A stretch of 64,000 nucleotides of DNA from Pleurodeles waltl (GCF_031143425.1 NC_090450.1:172407272-172471271), one strand, 5' to 3'; shown: positions 34,580 to 46,920, counted from the first letter of the stretch. Translations and numbers: made by a program. The notes: a model not told the origin generated them from the sequence alone.

Positions 34580-35290
34580 GTGATGGTAGTGGAAGAGATT
34601 TCTCTGGAGGATGTGGTGTGTGGTGCGAAGAATGTTTTTAATGAGAAACTAGGATGTTTGATGGGTTATGTTCACAAAATCAAGGTGAGAGAGGATGCTA
34701 TCCCTGTACAGCACAAATTGAGGAGAGTGCCATTGTCTGCGAGAGATGGGTTGAAAGAATTGCTGAGGAGCATGTTGGATGAGGGAGTTATTGAACCTGT
34801 GGAAGACTCGCAGTGGGTCTCTCCAGTGGTTATCCCCCAGAAATCTAATGGACGTCTAAGGTTCTGTGTGGACTTGCGATCTGTGAACCAAAATATTGTG
34901 ATTGACAGGTTTCCTCTTCCTAACATCAAAGAATTGTTGACTTTAGTGAAGGATAGGAAGTACTTTTCTAAACTTGATTTAAGAAGTGCCTATCACCAGA
35001 TTAGGCTGCACGAGGACTCCAGACCACTCACAGCCTTTATAACTTCAGAGGGGACGTTTCAATTTAAGCACATGACTTTTGGGTTAGCGTCCGCTGCTAG
35101 CGTCTTTCAACGAGTGATGGCAAAAAATTCTGGACGGAACTAATGATGTGATTTACTTTTAAGATGACATTCTAGTTATGGGGAAAACTAGGGAGGAACA
35201 CAATATTGCATTAAGGTTGGTGTGGAGAAAATTGGAGGAGTTTGGGCTAACGCTAAATCAATTGAAATGTGTATTCTTAACAGAATAAAT
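34580..35290 (+). pseudogene. Gypsy reverse transcriptase, premature stop in the YxDD box
   Basis: The 187-codon frame has the linker CLMGYVHKIKVRE, then LLRSMLDEGVIEPVEDSQW, VVIPQKSNGRLRFCVDLRS, RFPLPNI, LDLRSAYHQI with the first catalytic Asp, and FQFKHMTFGLASA. A one-base shift near 35130 follows. The shifted frame reads VIYF-stop-DDILVMG, where TAA (35160-35162) sits exactly at the variable residue of the Y-F-x-D-D active site, probably a former CAA. Both Asp residues remain encoded. The thumb region continues at 35298-35501 (QLRSFLGLVQYYAKF). Confidence 0.93.
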
Positions 35291-35297
35291 AGAATAT

Positions 35298-35755
35298 TTG
35301 GGATACACTGTGTCTATGGGAGCAATGAAACCTAAACAGTTGTTGTTGGATGCCATGAGCAAAGCACCTGTCCCGAGAGATAAGGATCAATTAAGATCAT
35401 TCTTGGGATTGGTGCAATATTATGCTAAGTTTGTAGAGAAATTTGTGGAAAAAACTTTAGATTTAAAGAAAATGCCACGTAAAGGGAGTACATTTTTGTG
35501 AGAAATAGAACAACAAATCTGTTTTGAGAACATAAAGAGAGAGATTTGTGAGGCGGAGATTTTATCTGTGTTCAGGAAAGATTTGAAATCTGTACTTACG
35601 GTGGATGCAAGCTCATCTGGCATTGGGGTGGTATTTTCACAAATTCATGGCAAAGATGAGAGAACAATGGTGATTTGGCCAAACTACTGTCACATTATGT
35701 ATGCCATCATAGGGGATCACAAGTACTTTTGGGACATCAGTCCTTTCCTGTGAAC
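35298..35755 (+). pseudogene. Gypsy RT thumb and RNase H start (truncated)
   Basis: GYTVSMGAMKPK, KDQLRSFLGLVQYYAKF and then, after stops, SVLTVDASSSGIGVVFSQ, which is the RNase H beginning with its catalytic Asp. Homology ends near 35755; later RNase H motifs such as TDHKPL are absent. The break could be a deletion or another insertion. Confidence 0.85.
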
Positions 35756-38253
35756 ACTGTTAGAAATATTGCATACAACTATTTTAATGACATTCATGAT
35801 ATTCTGTCAGCAGGGTATACCTATGCCTATTTAGTTTCTACTGCATCTGTAACAGGATTGCTCCAGGCGGCTGGGTTTTGCCACCCTATAGATTATAAAT
35901 AGCCATATTCCGATGATTGATAAGAATACATGTTTTCTAAGGTGCATTGCAGTGAAACTTTTGAGGCACTGAAAGGCTTTTTTACAATATCATGTTTTTA
36001 TAATGTGAGTAAAATCTAAAGTTACAACTGAGTTCATCATATACCCATGATTTGGCCAATTGAATACATATAGAGTTATAACCGCTGTATGAGTATTAAT
36101 TGTCTTATTTCTTTGTGCAATATTTACATTGGATAATGTTTTGCTCATTCCAGATTGGATTCAGGGGAACTAACTGTTAGTGAGAAGTGTAAGAAAATGA
36201 CTGTAATGTACAGTGTGTTCTCGAGACTGATGTTTTCTGTAAAATGAGTTACTGTTGATTCCTAGTTACTGTTGTATTGTGTATTCCAGACTCCCTATTA
36301 AAGGCATACTACACAGTATGCAAATGTAGGATTCACTCACTTTCTTTCTTGTGTAAGATGAGTCATTTTACCATCATCTGGTATTTGTTTTATGTAGTCA
36401 GTGGCCAACAAGATGATGAACTATTTATGTTTATGATGCAAAGTGTAGTTTTCTGACAGTGGTTCTCATGATGTTATGGGTTTGGGGTGGACCATCCTTA
36501 AGGTTAAGGAATATCTGACACCAGAGGTTGTGTATTGATGCAGAGTAGCAGTCAAGGGCATACACCAGGAATAAAACACAAAACTAGGTAATAAACAGGA
36601 ATAGGACAGCGAAGGCAAGGCAACTCTAAAATACACAAACAGGTAAAGGAACCAGTAATGGACACATTGGGTAGTCTCTAGGGTTGCACAAAGGCATTAC
36701 TCAGAACTTCTAATAGCACTAAGGAAAGTCAATGTCTCGAAGCAGATTACTTTTACAGATTAGCCACTCTGTGAATGCCATAGAAAGGAGGCAGTAGAAG
36801 TGATTTTGTTCCTGGACCCTGGGGAGCAAGAAAGAATTATATTTAACATACAAGAAAGCAGCCCCAACGGGTACAGCACAGAGGAGATTCCTATGAAAAA
36901 GCAACATCACATTGTCACAATTAAGGCATCTAACACTCTATGTAACATTAGAGAATACACTCATACACAGATGAGGACAAAATAGTACATGTACCATACA
37001 CTAAGAGCCCAAGATGAGTTCAAGGCAAGTAGCAGATAGTAAACTAATGCACGTAAACAAACATAGATAAGCTTAAGAAACTGGAATGAAAGCAGAGCAC
37101 TTACATTACAAAAGAGCAAGGACTCAAGGAAAACTGGAGAACAAACAAGGCAGAACAAGCACAAGGATTCTTTAAGCTGAAACAAGCAAGAAATTGTAAC
37201 GGCATGGAAACTCAAGACTTTAACAGGAGAAATGGCACATACATAAGGAGAAAAAACTACAAGACTTGGCGGGCAAATATAATAGAAACAAAAGAATTAA
37301 GCGAAGGGAAATGGAACAAAAGAAACAGACTATAAACAAATTAAAAATGGAGAAGCCCTGGGGGAGCATCTGGCTTTAGACAAAAGGCGGAAAAGGGAGT
37401 AAGCAAAATCCATGCCATGGTCAGAAGAAAATCTGCAATAGGCTGCAGTGGAACAGGGTACATGTTCTGGATGAAGGACGGTAGAATTGGTCAGAAAAAC
37501 AGATAAGTGATCTGGGACACAGAGGTTTAAACATTACTGGAAGAATAAGGAGCTTCAGACAATGGCAGCTTATAAGCAGTTCTGGGCAGCAGCGGGCCCA
37601 GGATGAAGTAAAGTGAATAGGCTGCAAAAGACTAGCAGCATGTGTGCAATTCCATTTTCTCACAAGTTTGGAAGCAAGATTTCAGTACTGAGGAACAGCA
37701 CAACACTCATTGCACAGTGGGTGCCAGGTCTCTGGAAATACGTGACAGTGTGTTCTGTGATCTGTAGTACATAGAAGTAAACATATGTTTTCCTGTTTGT
37801 CCTCTACTGAAATGACAAGCAGGCAGAAGTCGTAAGGGTATTTGGATGACTCTTAGGTGTGATCAAGCTGCAGTAGGCCCATGTAGACCACGCATCAATG
37901 GCAAAATGATGGAAGTCTGATACCTGAACCCTGTTTGTCAGTATTTCTAAAGTATTTCCATAATCTATCTGGTTTTCAGAGGACATATTAGGCTGCCAAT
38001 GTTTTCTATTTTGCAGGGGCATATCAACAAATAGATTACAAAGTTACATTTGGAGTTGAGTTCATGGTGAATTTTATAGGTGAATATCCATGCATTTGAA
38101 GTGGTATTTTTTCACTCCAGACATACATATTGCAGAGTTGGGGTAAATACAAAAGATTAAGAGGACATGGGATGTTTCATTGTGATCATCAAAAGCCTAT
38201 TTGTGGTGTTGTGAATGTGGTATCTGATATTTTGTTGAGAGCCTTCCATTTGT
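35756..38253. other. 2.5 kb without a recognised gene
   Basis: No coding sequence identified. 36540-37640 is strikingly A-rich and purine-rich on the + strand. No integrase or LTR continuing the Gypsy element was found here. Confidence 0.45.
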
Positions 38254-38700
38254 GATGATGACTTTCACGAAAACTAGGCCTAGGCGGAGTTCGCAGAGTT
38301 CTGCTACACGAAACTCTGTGAAGTGCCAAAAAAAGTCGGAGTTCTGTGAGCAGAGGAGTTTGGGTAAGGTGCACTGTTCACACTGATTTTCAGCGCAGGA
38401 GTTTCTCCCGCTGTGTAAAATCAGTACAAACGCCATCACGCGGATCGCCAGAGGGCGCTAACTTCGTTTTGCTGCTCAAGTAAATTTTCTACTAGAGCAG
38501 CAGCTTCCTCAACATGAGCGGCAGCTTTCTCATTGTGAGCGCTCACGTTCAGAAGTCTTGCTCGCGCTTGCAAACTTAGAGATTTCTCGTGCCCGCACTC
38601 ACCAACTTAATGTTGGCAAGCGCTAGTGGGAGAAAAAAATCCACTCTGCATCACTTTGGATAGTTTTCCGGAACTCCACGTGGAGTGGGGAAAGCTCCGT
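38254..38700. repeat. probable dispersed repeat rich in GGAGTT / AACTCC
   Basis: Inverted words around GCGGAGTTCGCAGAG, AAACTCTGTGAAGTG, AGGAGTTTCTCCCGC and GGAACTCCACGTGGAGT recur, along with paired GAGCG / CGCTC blocks near 38515-38560. The density of short inverted repeats suggests a fold-back element. Ends and family are unknown. Confidence 0.4.
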
Positions 38701-39470
38701 GAACTCACTCAGTTTCATTCACTTACTCTCATTTACTCTTCCACTCACTTTTACTTACTCTGACTCACTCAGTTTCACTGACTTATGCAGTCGCACTCAT
38801 TCTCACTCTAACCCACTCAGTCTTACTCATTCTCAGTTACTCTCACTCCGTCCCACTCATTCTCAAACCTTCTGACTCCCTCAGTCTTGTTTCTCACTCA
38901 CTATGTATTTCTCATTTCCTCTCAGTCTCTCTCATTTTCACCTAGTTCCCCTGAGTCTCCCAATGACTCATTCATTCTTCCGGATTCACTGAACCTCACT
39001 GTGGCTCAATCACACTCCATCATTCTTGCTCATTCTCACTCAGTCCCATTCAATCTCGATCATTCTGACTCACTCAATCTCACTCTGAGTCAGTCCTGCT
39101 CATTCTCACTGATTCAATCAGTCATACTCACTGTGATTTGCTTAATTTCACACTGACTCACTCAGGCTCACTAAATATCCCTCATTCACACTCATTCTGA
39201 CTCAATCTCACTCTGATTCACTCAGACTCAATCATTCTCACTGAGAGTCACCCATTCCACTCCGTCTGACTCAATCAGTCTCACTCATTTTTACTCTGAC
39301 TTACTCTGTCTCACTTGTTCTCTAACTCCCTAAGACAGACTCAGAATTGACTCATCCAGGCTCAAACACAGTAACACTGAGTTACATTCACTATCATTCT
39401 CCCTCACTCGTATTCATTTTGACTTGTACTCACTCTTCCTATCACTCATCGTCACTCACTTCGTACTTGC
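38700..39470. repeat. CACTCA/TCTGACTCA minisatellite
   Basis: About 770 bp built from words CACTCATTCTCACTCAG, TGACTCACTCAGT and close variants, with a ragged period of roughly 10-20. Pyrimidine-rich on the + strand. Open frames inside are repeats of Ser/Leu/His codons, not genes. Confidence 0.88.
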
Positions 39471-39817
39471 CATGCTTGAGTATTTCCTGGGGCCACATTA
39501 GGGATTACATCCTCCAGCTGCCATTTCTAGTTCAGGAGGAGGGCTCCAACAATCAGAGAGTGCAGGTCGCGCACTCAGCGAGCGCAGGCATGAGCCCGGG
39601 CGAAGAGCGAGCCTGTCTTCACCGGTCATCACCAGGAAGAGGCTGGGCTGGGTCGCCTCCTTCAGCTTCTTCTCTTTTCAGACGTCTGCCTCTCCACTCA
39701 GGCACGTTGAGTGGTAATCAATGTTTGCCCTCTTTCTCTGTCGGTGATGTTGCTACACCCCTTGGAGTTCTGTTGCCAAATTATCTATGCTTGGATAGAC
39801 CATTTGTTACAATTTAC

Positions 39818-40160
39818 CTGACCTAAGGGGGAGGATAGTGTAACAGAGCCTGCTATAGACCCGCCCCTTGTATGGCTCAGCTATAACAGAATGTTACTCC
39901 TGTGACAGCTCAAGCCCAAGGTCACACAACCATTGATAGTCTACCAGCATTGGCTGTAAGAGTAATCTCAAAGGAAATTGAACTGGCTGAGTGTTGGCTT
40001 TCTCTCTCTCTGCTGATAAAATGATCCATCCCTATCATTGGCCCCTCAGCCTCATAGCAATGCCCCAGATAGTCGCCATGTCTGGCCTGGAGTGTGGTCT
40101 GCTACAGCTGTTGACTCAGCAGGAGGGGAGGACTCTAATGTGTTGAATCTGAATTGAGAT
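39818..40160 (+). mobile_element. possible polypurine tract and LTR start of another LTR element
   Basis: CTAAGGGGGAGGATAG is directly followed by TGTAACAGAGCC, the arrangement of a polypurine tract and 3' LTR start. No partner LTR or coding region was found, so this is a fragment at most. The end coordinate is a guess. Confidence 0.35.
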
Positions 40161-41085
40161 CCCCTGAATTAAACAAAGAAAAGGCCTAAGACAGGGGTAC
40201 CAAATGGTTTATCGATTTCAGATCTGCCTAATACGACATCTACCACAGTATTACCTGCTATAGCCCTCTGGGATGCCGTAAGTGAAAGGCTGAATGTCCT
40301 CGATTCAAAACTGCACCCTATCCACAATGGACTTTCTGCAATTGAGAAATGTTGAACAATAATGGTGAGGGGGTCGAGGTCAGTCCTGCAAGGCAGCTAC
40401 TTAGTGTATATTTATCTCCTTCTCAAGTGGCTGTGGGGTCATTGCAAGTACCAAGACCAAAACAACAAATATCCAATCAGTAGAACTAGAGATATGCAAT
40501 TTTAAAGATTGTTGTGAAAATACCACCAAAAAGCACAAAGCGCCAACTGTGGCTATCTGCTCGCACTGGTCTGGGACAAAATCACAAGTTCAGGCTGACT
40601 GCAGTAGAGCATGGGCCAGCCACAGGGACCCAGTTAGGTCAGCAGAACAAAATATCTTAAATCCTGATTTGCAGAGCTTTGTGAAGATCCACGCCATAGA
40701 TGCCTCAGGCACCCGAAGTGATGGGTTGGTTCCAAGGCTCAGCGAAGGAAGTCTGAAGGCCAGATGTTAGGGGGAAAACCACACCAAGGATGGAAGGTCT
40801 AACACCTTGTAATGCAACCCATCTTAAAGTCACAAAAAGAGGTACTGGTACCTTCCTCCAGGTCAGTTCCTTAACCTCTGGTGTGTTTTGGATAGTGTGT
40901 AAAGGGCCCGGGCCTCTCAATTTCGATCCATCCTCCGGATGTTGGCATGTTATCAGTGTCCTCATTGTTTCTGGCTGGTTAAGTGCAGCTGCATCTGTAA
41001 ATGTGAAGTTTGGGGGGGGGACAATTGGCCACAAATATAAGCCAACAATGGTGTGCTATATAAACTAGTGGCGGTCGACACTATG
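40161..41085. other. no feature recognised
   Basis: Possibly repeat-derived, but no motif could be named. An open frame at 40549-40770 (+) is unremarkable. A G-run lies near 41011-41018. Confidence 0.4.
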
Positions 41086-41450
41086 TAGTTATAGTTAGGA
41101 CCTAGTTTCTATTTCTATAGAAAAAGCATTTTTTGTTTTGCTAGTAACTTTGGAGCCATTTGATGAATCTTCACAAACTTTTCCCCAAAAATATGATGCT
41201 CAATTCAGCTGCTGTGTGGAACGTTTTGGGGTAGAGAAAAAGGCAGGGGGGTCCAAAAAAGCTTTTTCCCAACACTTTTTTCCATAGGGATTTTGAACAG
41301 GAATAGTGCCCAAACCACTAGACAGAATTGCACCAAGTTTGGAAGAAAGGTAGCTCTTGGTCCAGAAAGCACCCATTTTGTTATTTGATGTAAATCCATT
41401 CAGTAGTTTTTGAGAAATTAATGAAAAAACAAACTAGTATATATAGGGAT
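41086..41450. repeat. unclassified dispersed repeat
   Basis: Low-complexity-free, non-coding block with the words AAACCACTAGACAGAATTGC, CCAAGTTTGG and TAAATCCATTCAGTAGTTTT, ending at CTAGTATATATAGGGATG. It resembles a repeat type I associate with amphibian genomes, but no family name or mechanism can be supported from one copy. Confidence 0.35.
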
Positions 41451-41799
41451 GCTAAGGCTCCGCTAACCCCCCTGATCTTGTGCTGAGATCTGATTGGCTT
41501 GACAATACTTCAACAAGGAATTGTTGGCAGCCATGTAGCTTCTGCTGAGTCCCAGAAAAAAAATAAAAGGAAGAAAAGGGCCAGGGTAAGTACACCCGGA
41601 CCCCTTAATTCTGGTGCTCGGGTCGCAGAGGGAACCCCCCCAGAGCACAAACGCATTTTTTAACAAAATGATTTGGCAGGAGTTGTAGCAAATCCACTAT
41701 TTTTTAAAAAAGAAAACAAGTGCAGGCATCTGCACTTGTGTTTTAAACAGCCCCTGGATGGGTCACGTCGTGGGGACATTGAAACTTTGAAAGCGTGGG

Positions 41800-42030
41800 G
41801 GCTGCCTGGCCCCCCTGAAGCCCCAGGGACCTCCACCTCCCCAGGCAGAAGATATAATAAATTACGGGTGCAATCAAGCACCCCTCCCTTACCCCCCCCC
41901 CCCGTAGCCCAGGTGACTACTACCTCTCTGGGGCCAAATAGTATTAAATGCAGGGGGGTCCTCCCAACCCCCTGCAGCCCCGGAGACCACCATCTCCCCG
42001 GGAAAGAATATATACTAAAATGCAGGGGGA
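41800..42030. repeat. GC-rich ~80-90-bp tandem repeat, about three units
   Basis: CTGAAGCCCCAGGGACC (41815), CCGTAGCCCAGGTGAC (41902) and CTGCAGCCCCGGAGACC (41982) head three units. Each is followed by ACCTCCCC..GGG and then an AT-rich part (ATATAATAAATTACGG, AAATAGTATTAAATGC, GAATATATACTAAAATGC). Open frames on both strands here come from the repeat. Confidence 0.75.
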
Positions 42031-42690
42031 AAATAGTATTAAATGCATTACACTGCTGGTGCAGGTAAATAGGCACAAATTATAGTAAGAGGGTGTAATC
42101 CTTGTGAGAAGTTTCTTCATTGCCACTCCTCTTGCAATTCCCTGATGAACTCCAAATAGAGAAGATTATAAATTACCACATGAATAATTAAAATGATTAT
42201 TAAGAGGTGTATACAAGAATAATGTGAGCAAATCTGTCAACTCTTGAATACCTGGAATGAGTGTAATGCATTGGGACTGGAGAAACTGGTTTATTAAATC
42301 AGGTATGTTAACACACCAGACTTTCACAATTATTTCAGGAAAAAATAGAGTATTGTACCTTTCCACCGTCTTGAACCGTTTTTCAACTCCAACACAAGTT
42401 AATGAGAAAAAAATGACTTCTTAACAATTCTTAGCAAATTTTCCACTTAGGTGTTCCCAAACAAAGGTATGCATGTCAAGTCAAGAACTGAATGTTATTG
42501 TGATGTAGCAGAGGAACTGCTATCGCGTCACCACGAGCTGCACGACTTCATGTAAAATCAGAAAGAGAGTACAGTCTACTAAAATGCAAAAGGACATCTG
42601 AAAAATAATAATGCTCTTTGTTCTGGAGTACCTTCATCATAAAAATGCCTAAAAAATAGAAAAAGAAAGAGGGTGAGGAAGAGAGAGAGA
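42031..42690. other. no feature recognised
   Basis: AT-rich non-coding DNA. Confidence 0.5.
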
Positions 42691-42791
42691 GACAGACCGA
42701 CATTGTGTGTGTGTGTGTTTGTGTGCGCGCGTTCGTGCGTTCAGGTGTGTGTGTTTTTGTGAGAGAGAGAGAGAGAAATAGAGAGAGAGGG
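42691..42791. repeat. compound GT / GA microsatellite
   Basis: (GT)n with interruptions (42703-42757), then (GA)n (42761-42790). The (GT)n part contains a short GCGCGC stretch, which could adopt Z-DNA. Confidence 0.92.
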
Positions 42792-44535
42792 AAGCAATCC
42801 AATGCAGTGCGTGACACCTTCAGCCGATCCTGACATTTTAACCAGTATCACATTAAATGTTGTGATTTTGAAGCCGCTATTTATCATGAGAAACATGGAA
42901 CTACACGTTCTACAATGTAAAGCGATGGTGACTAAAAGCGATGAATGGCTTAAGAAGAGGCTACATGTCAGAATATTATATACAGAAATATAATGTGGCA
43001 TAAGTATGGTGTCCTAAACATAATTTTCAAAAAATATAATCCCATAATGTGTACATTTTTAGTTATTAACCCCAGTGAGGCGATATTTTTGCAAATGATA
43101 TTTAGGACCAGATATTTATGTCAGATGACACTCCGAGTACGATACTGAGGTACTAGTTCGGCTAGGGTTATCAGTCACGACATGGGGCCATCTAACATCT
43201 GTGCATATCATGTCTTACAGCCTCTTACATTCGTTAGCAGATTCTTCTCCTCAAGGACGCTCTCAGGGGCATACAATTGTTAAAAACGCAATCATTTAAA
43301 AACAAATTCTTCAGCGTTCCAGTAAAAAGGCTTTTTTATCTAGATCCACCAAATAATGAGCAATGCCCTGGTCTTTTCTGGGATTTATGATGATGAAATA
43401 ATACCTTAATTCTAGTCACATACCATTCATATTTCTTTAGTGAGTCCTCAGCAGCAAGCAATGTGCAAATGTGTGCCTTTTTAAGGGCTAAATAAATCAT
43501 GCTTTGAATTCTACTAATCAGTTTAAACACCGTTCCAAGGAGCAGACTCTGAGTGCCAAAGCCTTGCTTTCCACAATTGCGTTGTGGCCTTTTCTTTTCA
43601 ATTGGTTCATAACCGTTATCCTGTTTCTGGAGTGTTCGGATTTTCGAAATTTTAGACTGCACTGAATGTATCTTGCACGTGCGCTCTTTCAAAGACTTTT
43701 CCCTCCAGGAATATTCTCTCGCAGATACCCTCTCTCTTTTACTCTACTCCCATTTTTCCCAATATATCAAACACCTGTTCATTGCCGCCTGTGTCTTCAC
43801 TCTTGGGTCCAGAAGGTCTGGGCCCTGTGTCCCATGAACACACTCATAAAGATGTGAGGATTGCGCATAGAGCAGGAAAGTGCCAATCCCAACTTTATCT
43901 CTGGTTACCGGGTGAGTTTTTCCAATTGGTCATTGGAAACAAACCAGGTGCAAGGGTGGCTCCTTGAGAAAGTGCTTTAGGGCTGCTTTAAGGAAGTTAT
44001 TATCTCAGAAATGTATTGGCTTCATATCTCCCTAAGGACTGATCATATTCCTGGCCTTCGGCAGGTCTATCAGTCTATGGATGCTGCATCCACCAGGGAC
44101 CCTTGACACCTTACCACAGCCAAGACGGGGCGAGATGGGCTGAAAGGTTTGGCCAATAGTTTAGAGAAGGATCCATACTCCAGTTCCAATTCAAGCTATC
44201 ATTGCACAATTGTCAGACCCTGTTTCGGAGTCAGTGGGGGGTTGGCAAGCAGGGGCTACTGAGCCACCTAAATGGGGTATGGGGTGATACAGGATCCGCC
44301 CTACTATGGCTCTGAAAACAGGGCAAAAAATCATATTGCAGCACTTGGCTCTCAGTAATAGCGATGGTGAGCTGTCACAGGCTTTTCAGGGAGGTTACTG
44401 GGAGGGTGCCACAGGCTCAGAACTCAACAGACACCCAAGGGTGTAATCATACAACAGTTCAGCCCAGTGCTATCTTTATAAAATGAGAAGTGTTTTAATA
44501 CACAGTAAAACTCAGTACTGCACACTACAAAAAAG
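42792..44535. other. 1.7 kb without a recognised gene
   Basis: No supported feature. The 118-codon frame at 43336-43692 (-) has no recognisable motif. Confidence 0.45.
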
Positions 44536-45144
44536 GGGCTCATTACGTACATGGCGGTCAGGGCCTCCATGCCGGAGGTGGCGGTAAATACGACCATCCG
44601 GCATGACGGCCCAGACCGCCATATAATGAACCGCCCAAAACCACATGGCGGAAGACACCGCCACAGCCAGCGGTAATGCTGGCGGGGCGGTGTATTCCTA
44701 TCTGACAGGGTAGCGCTGCTCATTCCGCCAGCCTTTTCCCGGCGGTTCACACCGCCAGGGAAAGGCTGGCGGAATGGGTATCTTGGGGCAATTTGGGTCC
44801 CCCAGGGGGCCCCTGCACTGCCCATGCACTTGGCATGGGCAGTGAGGGGCCCCCATGCAGTGCCTCATCATGCATGTCACTGCCCGATTTACGGGCAGTG
44901 ATCTGCGCGACTGGTGCTGCTGCACCCGCCGAACACCATCATTGGCAGTGGCTCCATTTGGAGCCCCTGTCAATGTCATGGCCCTTTTCCCTGATAGGCT
45001 AGCGGGCAGAAACACTGTTTCTGCCCGCTGGCCCAGCAGGGAATACATTATACGGCCGATGGGGGGGTAGTCACGCTGGCGGTCTTCTGTTGACCACCAG
45101 CGCTGATCTCGGCATTTTTTACCGCTGAGATTATAATTAGGGCC
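44536..45144. mobile_element. GGCGGTC-type Harbinger MITE, hairpin-rich
   Basis: Left end GGGGCTCATTACGTACATGG with GGCGGTC; right end CGCTGAGATTATAATTAGGGCC. At least five hairpins lie between, for example CATTCCGCCAGCCTTTTCCC / GGGAAAGGCTGGCGGAATG around 44720-44779, CACTGCCCAT..ATGGGCAGTG near 44816-44844, CACTGCCCG..CGGGCAGTG near 44878-44902, and AGCGGGCAGAAAC..GTTTCTGCCCGCT near 45001-45030. The GGCGGTC-rich ends resemble the termini of the large Harbinger element at 50108-60616. Open frames are incidental. Confidence 0.8.
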
Positions 45145-46009
45145 TCAGTGTATATGGTGTGGGACAACTGCCTTCCGGACAGTATGCCCCCTCTGTCTCT
45201 TTGCACCTCCCTTAGTCTAAAGTACCCCACTGTAGGTTTCAGCACCAGTGAAGCACTCCACTCTTTTTATCTGGTAGGTGCAATTAGGCTGTCAGTCTCT
45301 CAGTGTTTTTCTCATCCACAGTTTGGGTCTGTTGTAGCCCTCACTCTGACCTCCCAATCTTCAGTCCTGGTCCTCATGTGGTGGGGCAGACTCACAAGGT
45401 CAGTGATCTGTCAAGCAGCTGCTTTCCTCCTTTGAGCAGGCACAGGCTGTGCAGCAGTGTCCAGAGGCAAGTGGCTGTCTTTAGTCGGCGGCCATCTTCT
45501 GGGCACACAGAGTTGGAAGTGGATGGGCCACCAGTTCGCAGCAGAGCTTAAATCCTCCTAGAGTTGGTGACCCATCAATTAAATGGGTTGGTCCTCCTTG
45601 GGTGAAGGAGGCAATGTGGTAACTTCAATGTTCAGATGTAGAGACAGCGGATGAGTCAGGTGCTTTAATGTAGCAGCAGTGGCTTGTCCGATCTGGCCAA
45701 ATTTCGGTCTGAGCCTTGGCAGCCACACAGTCACCCAGGTACTCAATGGCAAGAGCCTCAAGGGCACAGCTTCACCTTTAGAGGCATAGTCAGCATGGGC
45801 ACACACTGGTCAAGTGACATGAGGCTGGCCATGGTATAATTCTGTTCAGGCACACTTGGGGTTAGGGCCACAGGCTTACACAGGCTTCTTTTTCAGCAGC
45901 ATGGACCCCTCAGGCACATTTGGGGGAAGTGCCACAGCTTTGACAGCAAAGCAAATTCCAGTACACTTGTCAAGTGACACGATTAAAATGTAGTCGAGAA
46001 TGTATGATG
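45145..46009. other. no feature recognised
   Basis: Weak internal repetition (GGCACACTTGG.., GTCAAGTGACA at about 45810 and 45969) suggests old repeat DNA, but nothing can be named. Confidence 0.4.
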
Positions 46010-46350
46010 GAACAACGCATGCCCCAACTACACATTCCTCAACAATGCGGTTGGAACAATGACCGCATTGTTTCCATGAATGTCTTTACCACGCATGCCT
46101 TTACAATGATTTTTTGTTGTAAAGCCATGCCTAGTAAAGGCATGTGTGGAACGACATGCGTGGTTTCCGCATGCCATCCCCCCACCCGCCCTAAAAATAC
46201 AACTACCCCGATACCCCCACTCACCCTGAGCCCCCACCCACCTACCCCAACACCCACCCACCCTAAAAACAACTGACCCCACCCCCAAAAATAAAACTAC
46301 TCCGCGCCTAAAAACAAAATTACCACGACCCCCCGCCCCCAAAAACCAAA
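46010..46350. repeat. fold-back segment plus C-rich minisatellite
   Basis: 46040-46170 has inverted words around GCATGCCTTTACAATGA / TTGTTGTAAAGCCATGC and AAAGGCATGTGTGG. 46170-46350 is a C-rich strand-asymmetric array of CCCACCC and CCTAAAAACAA words. The high C content makes glycine/proline-rich frames on either strand; these are not genes. Confidence 0.7.
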
Positions 46351-46691
46351 CTCCCCCCAGACAGTATTCCTCTGGATACTCAGTGGAGAACCTAGCTGTT
46401 GGTTACATAGAACTTGGATCCACAATTGAGTCAACTGTTCCCACCCTTATACAGGTACAGCGGACAGGGGATGTGTATTTTCTGTCTGCACTTACAGAAT
46501 TAGTTTAGGTTAGTTCATATTTCATGTGCCATTCTAAGGCCACCTTCCAGACCCAGCCTCTATCTAGTGTGATGCTCCTCACAGCAGAGTTGCCTCCAAG
46601 GTGGTGTACCCACAAAAGAGACATAAACATGTGGGAGCACTCTGCACTTACCTGTCACAGCCACACCTGACTCAGTCACCTATGGCAGTGT
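46351..46691. other. no feature recognised
   Basis: Non-coding, no repeat structure noted. Confidence 0.5.
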
Positions 46692-46898
46692 GAGCTCGAT
46701 TCACAAAGGTACTTACGACTCATAAAGTTACGAGTGTGGAGTCTCTGTTCTCAGGCCAGACTCTCCATACCAATGGTAGAATCTCAGCACTGAACACCTT
46801 AAGGCAGAGATTCAACCTTGACTGCAGACTTTCCAACACGAGTGTGGAAATCCGCAATCATAACTTTCTGAGTCATAAGTCTGTTTATGAATCAGGCC
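46692..46898. mobile_element. 207-bp MITE with CTGATTCA-type ends
   Basis: The left end (CTCGATTCACAAAGGTACTT then ACGACTCATAAAGTTACGA) pairs with the right end (TCATAACTTTCTGAGTCATAA then GTCTGTTTATGAATCAGGCC). A second inverted pair, CGAGTGTGGAGTCT / CACGAGTGTGGAAAT-like words, lies inside. The terminal GGCCTGATTCA links it to 675-828. Confidence 0.75.
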
Positions 46899-46920
46899 AT
46901 GTCTGTAACATACACACAAC

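Larger units (their letters stand above)
32377..35755 (+). mobile_element. second Gypsy-type element, 3'-truncated
   Basis: The 5' LTR, primer-binding site, gag, protease, RT and the start of RNase H follow in order on the + strand, after which homology stops near 35755. No integrase and no 3' LTR were found in the following 2.5 kb. It resembles the element at 16913-23071 in LTR start, primer-binding site and protease/RT protein sequence. The three main coding blocks are partly open, so this copy may be younger, but it carries stops in gag and RT. Confidence 0.9.

Noticed and set aside
36472..37747. A TGTTATGGG ... GTGACA interval that could be a TG..CA-bounded LTR or solo LTR
   Set aside because: No flanking duplication, no second copy and no polypurine tract or primer-binding site; the ends could be chance.
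35756..38253. Search for integrase and 3' LTR of the second Gypsy element
   Set aside because: Neither TGTTATGATGAAACTT nor integrase motifs were seen; the element is treated as truncated.
39347..39826. 159-codon frame next to a possible LTR start
   Set aside because: Its first half is CACTCA minisatellite and the remainder has no retroviral or Gypsy motif, so it is not evidence for an envelope or pol gene.
41673..42068. 131-codon frame on + and 138-codon frame on -
   Set aside because: Both read across a ~80-90-bp GC-rich tandem repeat; Pro/Gly-rich in both directions.
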